Assembly (NCBI GenBank): GCA_900315885.1
Contig: ONAT01000015.1
Location: 1-35,268, forward strand
Source of the DNA: an uncultured Erysipelotrichaceae bacterium
GTDB taxonomy: Bacteria; Bacillota_I; Bacilli_A; RFN20; CAG-826
DNA: 35,268 nucleotides
Direction of reading: 5' to 3'
Shown: positions 24,763-33,452 of the stretch, in pieces
Position numbering within the stretch: position 1 is the first letter of the stretch
Layout: each line of letters starts with the position of its first letter
The notes under the pieces: model-generated
Seen by the model: only the letters and a program-made list of their open reading frames with translations
Told to the model about the DNA's origin: nothing
Databases searched by the model: none
Program-made: the position numbers and the translations under genes

Positions 24763-25568
24763 CACTACTTAAGCAAAATTTAATTTCCACAAAAAAGAAA
24801 TTCCTGATTATGTACATCATAATTTTTGCTTTCTTTATCTTATTTCCAATCACTTTAAAACTCAATGATTGGATTATGGGAACGTCAAGCGTTCTTGCAA
24901 CAATTATAACTAATTTATTTGTGGACCTTATTCCAATCTTACTCATAATTTTGGCTATTTTAATTTTAAGAGATAGTTTAAGTTATATTAAGGATTCTTT
25001 ATTCTCCAAACAAGGATATCTTAACTTCACACTGCCTTTCAAAACATCATCTATTGTTTTATCAAAGTTATTAACGGCATTAATTTGGATGTTTGGATTC
25101 GTTGTATGTGCTTTTGTTGGTAGTCTAATTATGGAAGGAGAAATGCAGATTTTCTTTCCAATGAATGATAGTGATATGTCATATACCTTTATAGTTTTTA
25201 GATTTATAACCCAAATATTAGATAATTTAAATCTTCTTGAAGGTACAACAACACTTCAAGTGATAATACTTACATTTTGTGCATTATTATCTGTACCTTA
25301 CTTAATTGTGTTATATTTATTCTCAAACATAGTCGTTAATATTACAAAAATGAAGAAACACAAAAAGACTGTTTCATCGTTAGTATTTGTCTTATTACTA
25401 ATAGCACTCGGTCAGTTTACCCAACTAATTATAGCAATTCTAATGTCTATCGCTAATGGCTCATTGCTACTACCATTACTAGTTAATTTAATTATTGAAG
25501 TAGCGGTAATTATAATCGGCTATCAATTATCAATGTATTGGATTAAGTACAAATTAGAATTAGTATAA
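24756..25568 (+). CDS. ABC exporter permease
   Basis: A 270-residue membrane protein with about six hydrophobic helices (around residues 15-30, 40-68, 100-125, 160-195, 205-230 and 235-260) and a short loop RDSLSYIKDSLFSKQGYLNFTLPFKTSSIVLSKL. That loop, especially GYLNFTLP, is typical of ABC-2 type permeases such as the YtrC/D-like and bacitracin-exporter-like subunits. It is translationally coupled to the ATPase gene and followed by a strong terminator. The substrate is unknown. Confidence 0.85.
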   Translation: MLTLLKQNLISTKKKFLIMYIIIFAFFILFPITLKLNDWIMGTSSVLATIITNLFVDLIPILLIILAILILRDSLSYIKDSLFSKQGYLNFTLPFKTSSIVLSKLLTALIWMFGFVVCAFVGSLIMEGEMQIFFPMNDSDMSYTFIVFRFITQILDNLNLLEGTTTLQVIILTFCALLSVPYLIVLYLFSNIVVNITKMKKHKKTVSSLVFVLLLIALGQFTQLIIAILMSIANGSLLLPLLVNLIIEVAVIIIGYQLSMYWIKYKLELV

Positions 25569-25610
25569 AATAATCATTCTATTTTAAAGCGTCATTCATT
25601 TTCATACGAT

Positions 25611-25648
25611 AAAACCAAGAGAAATAATAATCTTCTTGGTTTTTCTTT
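25611..25648 (+). terminator. Terminator of the ABC exporter operon
   Basis: AAAACCAAGA pairs with TCTTGGTTTT across a 13-base loop and is followed by TCTTTTTTT. Confidence 0.88.
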
Positions 25649-25771
25649 TTTTATAAACATTTATTATAGCGATTATGAACTAATTGTTAATCATTGAGGC
25701 GAAAAGCTTAAAAATTTGTTAATTGGACCAAGTTATTTTAATTTGATTCATTAAATGTCAAAATATAATCG

Positions 25772-25791
25772 TATCATTGTAATGATATAAT
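25772..25791 (+). promoter_or_regulatory. Palindrome overlapping the -10 of the DUF3990 gene
   Basis: TATCATT-GT-AATGATA (25772-25787) is a perfect inverted repeat. Its last two bases start a TATAAT at 25786-25791, and the ATG of the next gene is 24 bases further on. An operator over a -10 box fits repression, possibly by the XRE-type regulator encoded downstream. Confidence 0.5.
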
Positions 25792-25815
25792 GTTGTAAAC
25801 TAAAAGGAGACAAAT

Positions 25816-26499
25816 ATGTCAAAATTAATTATTTATCATGGCTCAAAAGATATTGTCGAAAAGCCATATTACCATGGTGAAAAGGCTGAAAATGATTATG
25901 GATTTGGATTCTATTGCACAGAAAGCTTAGAACTTGCAAAAGAATGGTCTTGCAGTAATAACGAGAGCAATGGATTTGCAAATAAATATTCTATTGATTT
26001 GTCTGGGCTTAAGATTTTGGATTTGACAGATAAAAGATATTCAATACTTAATTGGATTGCTATACTTTTAAAGTTTAGAACTTTTGATTTAAACAATGAT
26101 ATATCTATTCAAGCAAAAGAATATCTAATCAAATACTTTTACATTGATGTAGATAATTACGATATAGTTATAGGCTATAGAGCGGATGACTCATATTTTA
26201 GTTTTGCAAAGGATTTTATAAATAACACAATACCCGTTAGAAAATTGAGTCAAGCAATGGAACTTGGTCAACTTGGAAAGCAGGTTGTAATAGTAAATAA
26301 ACTCGCATTTGAGGGACTTCATTTCGAAGGTTTTGAACCCGCAGATAGACTAGAATACTTTACAAAAAGAAAAGCAAGGGACGAAAAAGCACGAGAAGAT
26401 TATTTGAAAGACATGAGAAAGTCTGCAACGCTTACTGATGATATATTTGTGATAGACATCATGCGAAAGGAGTTAAAAGATGGCGATTCAAACATATAG
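25816..26499 (+). CDS. DUF3990 protein, ADP-ribosyltransferase-like, candidate toxin
   Basis: A 227-residue soluble protein of the DUF3990 type. LIIYHGSKDIVEKPYY and NDYGFGFYCTESLELAKEWS are the opening motifs of this family. DUF3990 is related to ADP-ribosyltransferase folds; the early His-Gly motif and the GFYCTES block match the NAD-binding start. A later ELGQLGKQVVI block sits where the third ART motif would be. In gut Firmicutes such genes commonly sit next to XRE-type or DUF3791 genes, as here. The next gene starts inside its 3' end (20-base overlap), so the two are coupled. The toxin role is inferred from the family relation and from gene pairing. A Shine-Dalgarno (AAAGGAGA) precedes the ATG. 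Confidence 0.78.
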   Translation: MSKLIIYHGSKDIVEKPYYHGEKAENDYGFGFYCTESLELAKEWSCSNNESNGFANKYSIDLSGLKILDLTDKRYSILNWIAILLKFRTFDLNNDISIQAKEYLIKYFYIDVDNYDIVIGYRADDSYFSFAKDFINNTIPVRKLSQAMELGQLGKQVVIVNKLAFEGLHFEGFEPADRLEYFTKRKARDEKAREDYLKDMRKSATLTDDIFVIDIMRKELKDGDSNI

Positions 26500-27099
26500 T
26501 AATTTGTATTTATCAAGCCTATCAGAGAACTTAGGTGTAATGTTTGAACATGCCGTGGATATTGGGATAAACCCTACAATTTTTTGGAATATATTTGTCA
26601 ATTCCAATGTAGCAAAACAAATTGAAAAAGGAAATCCAAAATATCTTACATGTTCTGCTTTAGATTATTTGAACGAAATATTTAATTTGGAAAAAACTAT
26701 TCCAAGTGACGAAGATATAAACAAAGATAAATACTATTGGGCTGGTTGGGCTTTAGCTCAATTTCAACATAAAAAGGATATTCCTTCTATAAGATAAATA
26801 ATTCATTACCTATACAAGAAGTTTTAAGATTATATCCAGCCTTACACGAAGCTGATGTAACTAAATTTTTTGATGTAGCAAACACTTTTTTCAAAAAATC
26901 AGAAATTACCAACTTAAAAAAAATAAGACAAGCACGAGGTTTATCTCAAAGCAAACTTGCTAAGCTTGCAGAAGTCGAACTTCGCTCTATTCAAATGTAT
27001 GAACAGCGAAGAAACGATATTAACAAAGCACAAGTCGAAACACTTTATAAACTGTCGCGAGTTCTGGGTTGTAACATCGAAGACTTATTAGAAGTTTAA
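26480..27099 (+). pseudogene. XRE-type regulator or antitoxin, frameshifted before its HTH domain
   Basis: The first frame (26480-26797, 105 residues) gives the N-terminal domain: LYLSSLSENLGVMFEHAVDIGINPTIFWNIF, GNPKYL and KYYWAGWALAQF. It stops at TAA. The -1 frame continues without a gap from about 26780 to the stop at 27097-27099: FYKINNSLPIQEVLRLYP, HEADVTKFFD, then the helix-turn-helix LKKIRQARGLSQSKLAKLAEV and QMYEQRRNDINKAQ, ending NIEDLLEV. The two parts match the known layout of a single regulator that accompanies DUF3990 genes. The HTH frame has no start codon of its own before its middle. An A5 run (CAT AAA AAG) lies just before the break, so -1 slippage is conceivable. Otherwise it is a one-base deletion near ATTCC. 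Confidence 0.82.
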
Positions 27100-27106
27100 A
27101 TAACGC

Positions 27107-27147
27107 AAAAAAAATAGCTTTAATAGTAAAACTTAATGCTATTTTTT
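27107..27147 (+). terminator. Terminator after the DUF3990-regulator pair
   Basis: AAAAATAGC and GCTATTTTT pair around a 19-base loop and are followed by TTG. It is symmetrical and could end transcripts from both sides. Confidence 0.65.
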
Positions 27148-27223
27148 TGTTTATGGTTAGAATATTTTACTTTTATTGTCTAATTTTTTACGCAAAAAAA
27201 GATACTGCACTTTAGCAATATCT

Positions 27224-28456
27224 TTAAAATCCTTTATAGTAATTAGTATTGAATTTTTGGACAATCTTACTTAATTCATTATTATCAATAAGTTTAACAT
27301 TTAGTTCTTTAGCTAGATTAATAGAAACATGCGTGTATTTATTATTAGTAATAATCCATGCTTCTTTGCAATTCTCACGGCTTTGAACATCTTTTAATTT
27401 GCGAATAAGCGATGAACTAATCTTATCTTGGCATCGTTTTACGCATATAACTGTAGATTTATCATTATCACCTGCTGCCATTAGCAAATACAAACCTAAT
27501 TGTTCATCAGATTTTAGTTCAATATCCTCTTTATATAAGGAATGGAGCGCAGTTTGAATCCATGAAATAAATCGCCTTCCAGACATCGTTTCGATGCGAT
27601 TTAAGGTGTTTTCTGTCACTTTACTAATATGTTCTTGCTTTTTGTTTGCGTCATTTATACTAGCACAATTTTTGTATAAATCATAAGAATCTACAAGTAG
27701 CAATAATTTTTCTAATTCATTAATCTTTTTCTTAAAAGCCCTAAATACTACAATATTCTTTTGAATAATTACATCATTATCATGTTTCAAAGCAAAGGAA
27801 TATTTAGAATATAATTTATTAACTTTTATCTCATTTAATATGACAATTAAATCATTGTAATTATAAGGTGTTGGTTCAAGTAGTTTATTTGGTAATTCTT
27901 CAAGCACCAATAATCTTCCATTATAAGTATATATAACCTTATTTTTATGCTTATAATAGCCATCCGGTCCAAAACATTTAGTTATTATCCAATCAATAGT
28001 CCTATTATCCTTATAATTAAAGATATAGCCTATTAAATCTTTTAAGAGCATTGGTTCTCTTAAATCATCTAATTTAAAGATATTAGATAAGGATGGTAAG
28101 TCCTGCAAAGAGTTAAGATCAAAAAGTAAGTCTCTTTCTCTTTTATCTTTTGGTTTATTCATTGCTGCGATTAAATCTTCACAGTTTAGATTGATTAGTT
28201 TCAATTTATCAATATTCTTTTCAATATCTATATTATTAGGCTTATTAATTTCTTTAAATGTTATAAACTTTTGATCTATCAATAATTTAAGGCGTTGCGA
28301 ATTTGCTCTCAAATATAAATTATATCGATGATAGAACAAATTATGACTTTTATGCTTTCTAACTAATTTAATAATAAAATAAATAGCAATCATGATTAAA
28401 ACTGCTGAAAACACTATTAAAACCATTACAGGAACGAATAGATTTTGTTCTAGCAT
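27224..28456 (-). CDS. Membrane-anchored protein with degenerate Mrr-like nuclease domain
   Basis: A 410-residue protein with one N-terminal membrane helix (about residues 8-31), a charged middle region rich in Lys and Asn with probable coiled segments, and a C-terminal domain from about 287 that follows the Mrr_cat restriction-endonuclease-like pattern. Visible landmarks are GRRFISWIQTALHSLYKEDIEL, a strand STVICVKRCQDKIS, EAWIITNNKYTHVSINLAKELNVKLIDNNEL. In active members the first strand carries Asp (GVDL) and the next has Gln/Glu-x-Lys (VQCKRW). Here the first is LGLYLL, and the second keeps Lys but not the acidic or Gln partner. Nuclease activity is therefore doubtful, and the fold may serve as a sensor or binding domain. 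It lies beside the DUF3990 pair but on the opposite strand. Confidence 0.72.
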   Translation of the reverse strand: MLEQNLFVPVMVLIVFSAVLIMIAIYFIIKLVRKHKSHNLFYHRYNLYLRANSQRLKLLIDQKFITFKEINKPNNIDIEKNIDKLKLINLNCEDLIAAMNKPKDKRERDLLFDLNSLQDLPSLSNIFKLDDLREPMLLKDLIGYIFNYKDNRTIDWIITKCFGPDGYYKHKNKVIYTYNGRLLVLEELPNKLLEPTPYNYNDLIVILNEIKVNKLYSKYSFALKHDNDVIIQKNIVVFRAFKKKINELEKLLLLVDSYDLYKNCASINDANKKQEHISKVTENTLNRIETMSGRRFISWIQTALHSLYKEDIELKSDEQLGLYLLMAAGDNDKSTVICVKRCQDKISSSLIRKLKDVQSRENCKEAWIITNNKYTHVSINLAKELNVKLIDNNELSKIVQKFNTNYYKGF

Positions 28457-28531
28457 TTTTAATCACCTCTATATTAATAATGATAATATTTTTGGACATA
28501 AAAAGAAAGATTAATAATGCTTTTTAAACAC

Positions 28532-28571
28532 AAAAAAAAGATGGAATTCACCATAAAGGTCATTCCATCTT
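28532..28571 (-). terminator. Terminator of the giant surface-protein gene
   Basis: Minus-strand arms AAGATGGAATGACC and GGTGAATTCCATCTT pair with a small mismatch around a short loop. They are followed by a T8 run, 24 bases past the stop at 28595. Confidence 0.88.
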
Positions 28572-28594
28572 ATTTAACATTTTGTAAGAAGAAA

Positions 28595-31500
28595 TTATTT
28601 AGATAATTTTTTCTTTTCTAAGAAATAGTAAGCAGATACTGCTACTAAACCAACTATAGCAAATAGAGCCACTAATGAATTGGATTCAGTATTTGTAGTT
28701 AATACAATACCATTTAATTCTGAAGATGTTGGGTTAACAATATTCTTGACCCAATCTCTTACAGAAGCCATATAATCCATTGTTTCACCGATTGTAACAG
28801 TTGTTTCACCGTAAATAACATCGGTTTCTGCTCTAATAAGTTTTTGTGTTTCAGCATCAAATGCTGCGAACTTATTAAGTAAAGTAGCTAATGTTGAATT
28901 TTCAGAATCTGTTAAGTATCCACAGATACCTGTTTCGCCACCATTAGTTCTCATTTGTGACCATTCAGCTACGAAGTCATGAGCATTTGTGAGTTTTGCC
29001 ATTCTTGCTTCTAATGCTTCTAACTTAGAAACAGTTTCAGCAGAGATGAATTGTTCAGTATCTGTTCCTTTATATTCATTGTAGAAACCACGAAGAATTT
29101 CAAGTTCAGATTTATCAGCATAAGTAATTGTATCAACATCGTACTTGTTAATTGAATCAGTCAAAGCATCAGCATCACCTTTAGCAGTTACTAATGCATC
29201 ATGTCTATTTCTTGCAGCAGCAAGAACATCATGGTTAGTAACTAATTTATTTTGTTCTGCTGTTAATTTAGCATATGCTTCTTCAGCAGCTTCAATTTTA
29301 GTAAGCTTGCTTACATAGTTATCTTTTGTGATTTCACCAATTGCATTGATAGAATCGATTACATCTTGAACTTGTGAATACGAATCATAAGATGCCCTTG
29401 CACTTGTTAATGTTGAATAGTTTGTGACAAATTCTTTTTGAAGATCTGTTAATCCAGCATATGCTGTTTCAGCTTTTTCAATAGCAGTAATCTTGCCACT
29501 GAAATTATCCATTGTAACATCACCAATTGCATTAATTAAATCAATTACTTCATTCGCTTTATTTTTTGCACTTGAGATTTCATCATAAGTATTTCTAGCA
29601 GCTGTTAAAGTTGAATAATTTGTAACAAATGATTTTTGTGAATCTGTTAAGTTAGCATAGGCTGCTTCAGCTTCTTCAATTGCTGTAATCTTACTTTCGT
29701 AGTTATCCTTTGTGACTTCTCCGATTGCATCAATCTTACTAACAACTGCGTCTGCTGCTGTCTTATCTGCAACTAAAGCATTATATTCTGCTTCTTTTGC
29801 GTCTAATGTTGCCTTAGCAGTAATAACTGATTCCAATGCTAAATCTTCAGCATCCAATTTAGCATATAAAGTTTTTGCGTTTTCAATTGCTGTGCCAGAA
29901 TCAATAGTAACAGTTCCGATATCGTTTACAGCCTTAACGAATGCTTCATCGTTATTTAATGCGGCAGTTTGTCTATAAATTTGTGGTAATAACATAGTTG
30001 CCGATGTTGCTGTACTTGTAGCATAGTTAACAACACGAGTCGCACTTACGTTAACAAGTAATCTACCATAGGAACTTGTTGTACTTGAAATTGTTGCGTT
30101 TCCGCTAGCATCAATAGAAATTGTCCAAGTAGATGTTCCACTTGTGCCATCTCCAAAGATAACTGATTTAAGAGCTGTAGCACATAATAATTCACCATTA
30201 TATGATAAAGTCCATGCTCCTTCTTCGCCGCCAACAACTAAGTCAATTGCGTTGTCAGATACTAACTTACCATCAGTAATAGTTGCAGCAGTCGTTGACA
30301 TATATTTGTTACTACCGCTGATTGCGCCAGCTGCAAGAGATTTATTAGATGTAGAAGCACCTAATCTGATGATATCTCCAGCTTTAATAGTGGATGCATC
30401 AGTTACTAAGATATAGCCACTTTCTTTTGTAACAGTGACAGTACATTCTGCACTGAAGTTTCCATCTGTAGTAGTAACAGTAATTACTGCTGTTCCTGCT
30501 TTGTCTTTTGCAGTAACATTACCATTTTGGTCAACATCAGCGACAGTTGGTTTACTTGATGACCATGTAACATTTTTGTTTGTTGCATATTCAGGAGTAA
30601 TTGATAATGTGTTCTTATTTAAACTAATACCTTGTACCGCGTTATTAACAATAATTTCCGCTGTAGCAGTTCTATTTCCATCATCAGTTTTTACAGTAAT
30701 TGTTGCATTACCCGATTTTGTACCCGCAGTTACTAAACCTGTTGTACTAACAGAAGCGATTTCTTCATCTGTTGTAGACCATGTAACATCTGTATTTGTT
30801 GCATCAGCAGGTGTAATTGTTGCTACTAATTGGACTGTTTCACCGGTAGCAAGTGTTGTGCTTGCAGGTGCAAGAGTTACATTTTCAACACTAACAACTG
30901 ATGTGCGAGCTTCTAAATCAATTGAAGCCGTGTATTTATTATTAATTGTTAATGTGATTGTTGCATTACCCACAGCTAATGCAGTAGCTGTACCATTTGA
31001 ATCAACACTAATAATTGTTGGAGCACTTGACTTCCAATCCAATGTTAAATTTGCTGTATCAGCTAAGATTGCTGCTGCATCTGTACCAGATAATGTGTAA
31101 GTAATATTAACTGATTCATTTAAAGATAATACTGTCTTTTCAGCACTTAATTCTAATTTAACAGGTTCTTTAACAGTAACACTACATTTTGCTTCATAAG
31201 TTACAGAACTTGAAGCACTTTCTTTTACAGTTGCAGTAATTTCTGCAGTACCGACACCAACTGGATTAACAACACCATTTGATACAGTAGCTACATCATT
31301 ATTATTTGATGCCCATGTGACATCTTTATAAACTGCATCTGAAGGAGAAATAGTTGCTGTTAATGTTTGAGCTTCCGCATCAGGAGATTCAAACACTAAT
31401 GTATCTTTATCCAATTCAATACCAGTAGTTAAGACAGCTGCCACATATTCAACAAGAGTAATTTGTGGGACACCATTGCTGGTATTTGTATAACACCTAA

Positions 31501-33220
31501 AATTAGGTGTTCCCGAATAATAGGACAAGTATCTTGAATTGTTCACTAAATAAAGAGTTCCGGCAGATTCATCTGCATAACTTACAGTGAATACTTCGCT
31601 ACTTTTGTTGGCAGCAGAAACAACACCATTGTTTGTGCTTGTATGATATAAGGATGAACCATCAGCAGTACTAATGTTCCATGTATTATCAGCAGAGCCA
31701 GCAGTGAAAATCCAAGCATCAGCTTCGGTTAAAGTTGAAGCGTCAAAAGTTTTCTCTGTATATGTGCCAGATTGTCCTGACGCGAATGTTCCAGCCTTTA
31801 ATACGGCACCACCTGCCGTAATAAAGTACTTCTTGCCGCTCTTAATACCACCAATTGATGTTTTTTCATTAACTGTAATACCAGTTACATCAATAGCAGC
31901 ACTTTCAACACCATCAACTGTAGCTTTAACAGTAACAGTTTGTGTTCCTAAAGTTGCGGTTGCAGGATTGAATGACCAAGTAATTCCATTTGTTGCTTCG
32001 GTCTCTGTATCTCCAGTGCTTTCATGTTTTACATAGACGGTCAAGCCGTTTGTATTCCAGCTAGCACCTTCATCATAAGTTTTTGTTGTGAAATCTCCAT
32101 CAATTCTTACACTTGTGACAGAATCGTTTTTTACGGTTACTAAACTTGTTGGGACTGTAACATCGATACCTTCATAAGTACCAGTAACAGCTTGTCCAGC
32201 AACTAAAGCATCCCATGAAATCATATCACCTGTAATAGTTTCAGGATTGTCATTAGTTTTATCATACACAGGGGTAAATGTTAATCCATTTGGATCGAAG
32301 TTATTACCAACAAATTGTGTAGGATGTGTTGCTGTTCCACCAACTGTGATTGATTGTAAAACAGGTTTTGAAGCATCGACAGCATTAATTGTCAATGTTG
32401 CTGTTTTGCCTTGATCGTCAGTTGTAACAGTAACTGTTTGTGTTCCTGATGTTGCGCCTTTACCTGTAACAGTAAATGATGCAGTTCCATCAGTAGCGGT
32501 TAATTCAGTTGCGCTAATTGTAGCAACATCATCACCAGAACTTGCAATAGAAACTTTTTGATTTGTTGCATTACCAGGAGTAATTGTCACGTTAACTGTT
32601 TGGGCGTTTGTGTCAGTTGATAAGATATTTAACGTATCTGGATCAACTACAACACTTGTAACATCGACATTAACAGGGCCGGCTGACTCCCAAGCAATTG
32701 TGTAACTCTTAATGTACAAACTATTGGTTGTAGCTTTAATCAATAAAGTAACTGTGTCACCAGTAGCAATAGCATAATCAGCATTTGTCATTGTAACATG
32801 AACATCACGATATGACGAACCATAAGATTTATTGTCAAACCATTTATTAAATGTAGTTGCATTTGCGTTACTTGCTAAAGTCTCAGAACCAGCAGTAGCA
32901 GTAAATGAACCAGCACCTTTTGAAGAGTTTGACTTCATATTTAATGTGATTGCAGTAATCTTATACCCTGCATAACCACTCAACGTTAAAGTAGCACTAT
33001 TGTTAGCAGTCAATTGACTAGCAGTATTATATGTTTGAGTATATGTCGCACTTGAACCTGTAGGACCACCCGACTCTGTTACAGCCGTTTTAGAACTTAC
33101 CGTATAGGTTGCAGTACCACTATCAGCTTTAGCAGTTTTAGCACTACCAACAAGGCCAACTCCCATTGCCGTCGCAATAGATGCAAACAAAATTGAAAGT
33201 TTTTTCGTTAATTTGTTCAT
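28595..33220 (-). CDS. Giant modular surface protein with Big_2 repeats and C-terminal anchor
   Basis: A 1541-residue protein. Signal peptide MNKLTKKLSILFASIATAMG with cleavage near AKA-DSG; a jelly-roll-like domain to about 180; a Big_2-type repeat near 183; two Big_3-like domains around 285-455; a beta module at about 457-596; four more Big_2 repeats at about 597-930, the last shortened. A second copy of the beta module (SGYILVTDASTIKAGD...) occupies 932-1085. Five helical repeats of about 62 residues follow (each with INAIGEVTKDNY- and YANLTDSQKSFVTNY-like blocks) to about 1400. A C-terminal module and one membrane helix with KKKLSK tail end the protein. The frame opens 37 codons earlier, but the ATG at 33220 has AAGAAAGGA and begins the signal peptide. 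No catalytic motif is seen; an adhesin or surface-layer role is inferred. Confidence 0.9.
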   Translation of the reverse strand: MNKLTKKLSILFASIATAMGVGLVGSAKTAKADSGTATYTVSSKTAVTESGGPTGSSATYTQTYNTASQLTANNSATLTLSGYAGYKITAITLNMKSNSSKGAGSFTATAGSETLASNANATTFNKWFDNKSYGSSYRDVHVTMTNADYAIATGDTVTLLIKATTNSLYIKSYTIAWESAGPVNVDVTSVVVDPDTLNILSTDTNAQTVNVTITPGNATNQKVSIASSGDDVATISATELTATDGTASFTVTGKGATSGTQTVTVTTDDQGKTATLTINAVDASKPVLQSITVGGTATHPTQFVGNNFDPNGLTFTPVYDKTNDNPETITGDMISWDALVAGQAVTGTYEGIDVTVPTSLVTVKNDSVTSVRIDGDFTTKTYDEGASWNTNGLTVYVKHESTGDTETEATNGITWSFNPATATLGTQTVTVKATVDGVESAAIDVTGITVNEKTSIGGIKSGKKYFITAGGAVLKAGTFASGQSGTYTEKTFDASTLTEADAWIFTAGSADNTWNISTADGSSLYHTSTNNGVVSAANKSSEVFTVSYADESAGTLYLVNNSRYLSYYSGTPNFRCYTNTSNGVPQITLVEYVAAVLTTGIELDKDTLVFESPDAEAQTLTATISPSDAVYKDVTWASNNNDVATVSNGVVNPVGVGTAEITATVKESASSSVTYEAKCSVTVKEPVKLELSAEKTVLSLNESVNITYTLSGTDAAAILADTANLTLDWKSSAPTIISVDSNGTATALAVGNATITLTINNKYTASIDLEARTSVVSVENVTLAPASTTLATGETVQLVATITPADATNTDVTWSTTDEEIASVSTTGLVTAGTKSGNATITVKTDDGNRTATAEIIVNNAVQGISLNKNTLSITPEYATNKNVTWSSSKPTVADVDQNGNVTAKDKAGTAVITVTTTDGNFSAECTVTVTKESGYILVTDASTIKAGDIIRLGASTSNKSLAAGAISGSNKYMSTTAATITDGKLVSDNAIDLVVGGEEGAWTLSYNGELLCATALKSVIFGDGTSGTSTWTISIDASGNATISSTTSSYGRLLVNVSATRVVNYATSTATSATMLLPQIYRQTAALNNDEAFVKAVNDIGTVTIDSGTAIENAKTLYAKLDAEDLALESVITAKATLDAKEAEYNALVADKTAADAVVSKIDAIGEVTKDNYESKITAIEEAEAAYANLTDSQKSFVTNYSTLTAARNTYDEISSAKNKANEVIDLINAIGDVTMDNFSGKITAIEKAETAYAGLTDLQKEFVTNYSTLTSARASYDSYSQVQDVIDSINAIGEITKDNYVSKLTKIEAAEEAYAKLTAEQNKLVTNHDVLAAARNRHDALVTAKGDADALTDSINKYDVDTITYADKSELEILRGFYNEYKGTDTEQFISAETVSKLEALEARMAKLTNAHDFVAEWSQMRTNGGETGICGYLTDSENSTLATLLNKFAAFDAETQKLIRAETDVIYGETTVTIGETMDYMASVRDWVKNIVNPTSSELNGIVLTTNTESNSLVALFAIVGLVAVSAYYFLEKKKLSK

Positions 33221-33261
33221 AAGTTTAAATCCTTTCTTAAAATTAATAAATCGAGAGATTG

Positions 33262-33345
33262 TTTTCCAATAATTCCTAGGCCTGGCTGATAATTGAGACC
33301 AGCTATGTCTTGTTCTCTGGGCAAAGCACATTAATTTGCATTAAC
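33262..33345 (-). promoter_or_regulatory. Leader region with motif shared by both divergent surface genes
   Basis: In the untranslated leader of the gene at 33220, the minus strand reads TCTCAATTATCAGCC then AGGCCT and GGAATTA. The leader of the opposite gene (33920s) reads TCTCAAATATCATCC then TAGCCT and AGAATTA. About 17 of 21 bases are identical in the core. In each case the bases just before and after it can pair (CTGG with CCAG here, GATG with CATC there), placing TCTCAA in a hairpin loop. This pattern suggests a conserved RNA or DNA control element. It is not one of the common riboswitch classes I can recognise. Confidence 0.45.
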
Positions 33346-33357
33346 AAGTCAAAAGGA

Positions 33358-33376
33358 AGTATTGTAAAACAATACT
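33358..33376. repeat. Perfect inverted repeat downstream of the 33220-gene promoter
   Basis: AGTATTGT-AAA-ACAATACT has 8-base perfect arms. It would fall near the transcription start of the minus-strand gene, between its -10 and the leader. It may be an operator or a stabilising 5' hairpin. Confidence 0.5.
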
Positions 33377-33384
33377 ACATTGAA

Positions 33385-33414
33385 ACTATATCACAAAGTT
33401 AAAAATAAATGCAA
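33385..33414 (-). promoter_or_regulatory. Candidate promoter of the giant surface-protein gene
   Basis: On the minus strand, TTGCAT (33409-33414) and TATAGT (33385-33390) are 18 bases apart. This gives a leader of about 155 bases, which contains the inverted repeat and the shared motif. Confidence 0.55.
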
Positions 33415-33436
33415 GAAAATTATATATAAATATATA

Positions 33437-33452
33437 ATGATAGCGCTATCAT
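33437..33452. promoter_or_regulatory. LacI/CcpA-like palindromic operator
   Basis: ATGATAGCGCTATCAT is a perfect 16-base palindrome centred on GC, about 23 bases upstream of the -35 of the giant surface-protein gene. It differs at one conserved position from the catabolite-response (cre) consensus WTGNAANCGNWNNCA. A LacI/GalR-family protein is the most likely binder. Confidence 0.6.

Noticed and set aside
28595-28720. LPxTG sortase signal on the giant surface protein
   Set aside because: No LPxTG-like motif precedes the C-terminal helix in this protein or in the cysteine protease; only a membrane helix and basic tail are present.
30435-31100. Long plus-strand open frame antisense to the Big_2 repeats, and a similar one at 16212-16757 on the minus strand
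   Set aside because: Val/Ser/Thr-rich frames opposite repeated beta domains are composition shadows; they have no ribosome sites or recognisable domains.
33221-33331. 37-codon N-terminal extension of the giant surface protein
   Set aside because: It is untranslated leader: the signal peptide begins at 33220 with a good ribosome site, and the extension covers the leader motif shared with the opposite gene.
33262-33345. Cyclic-di-GMP riboswitch (class I or II) in the surface-gene leaders
   Set aside because: Some short matches exist (GATGAA before one gene), but the required conserved blocks are missing.
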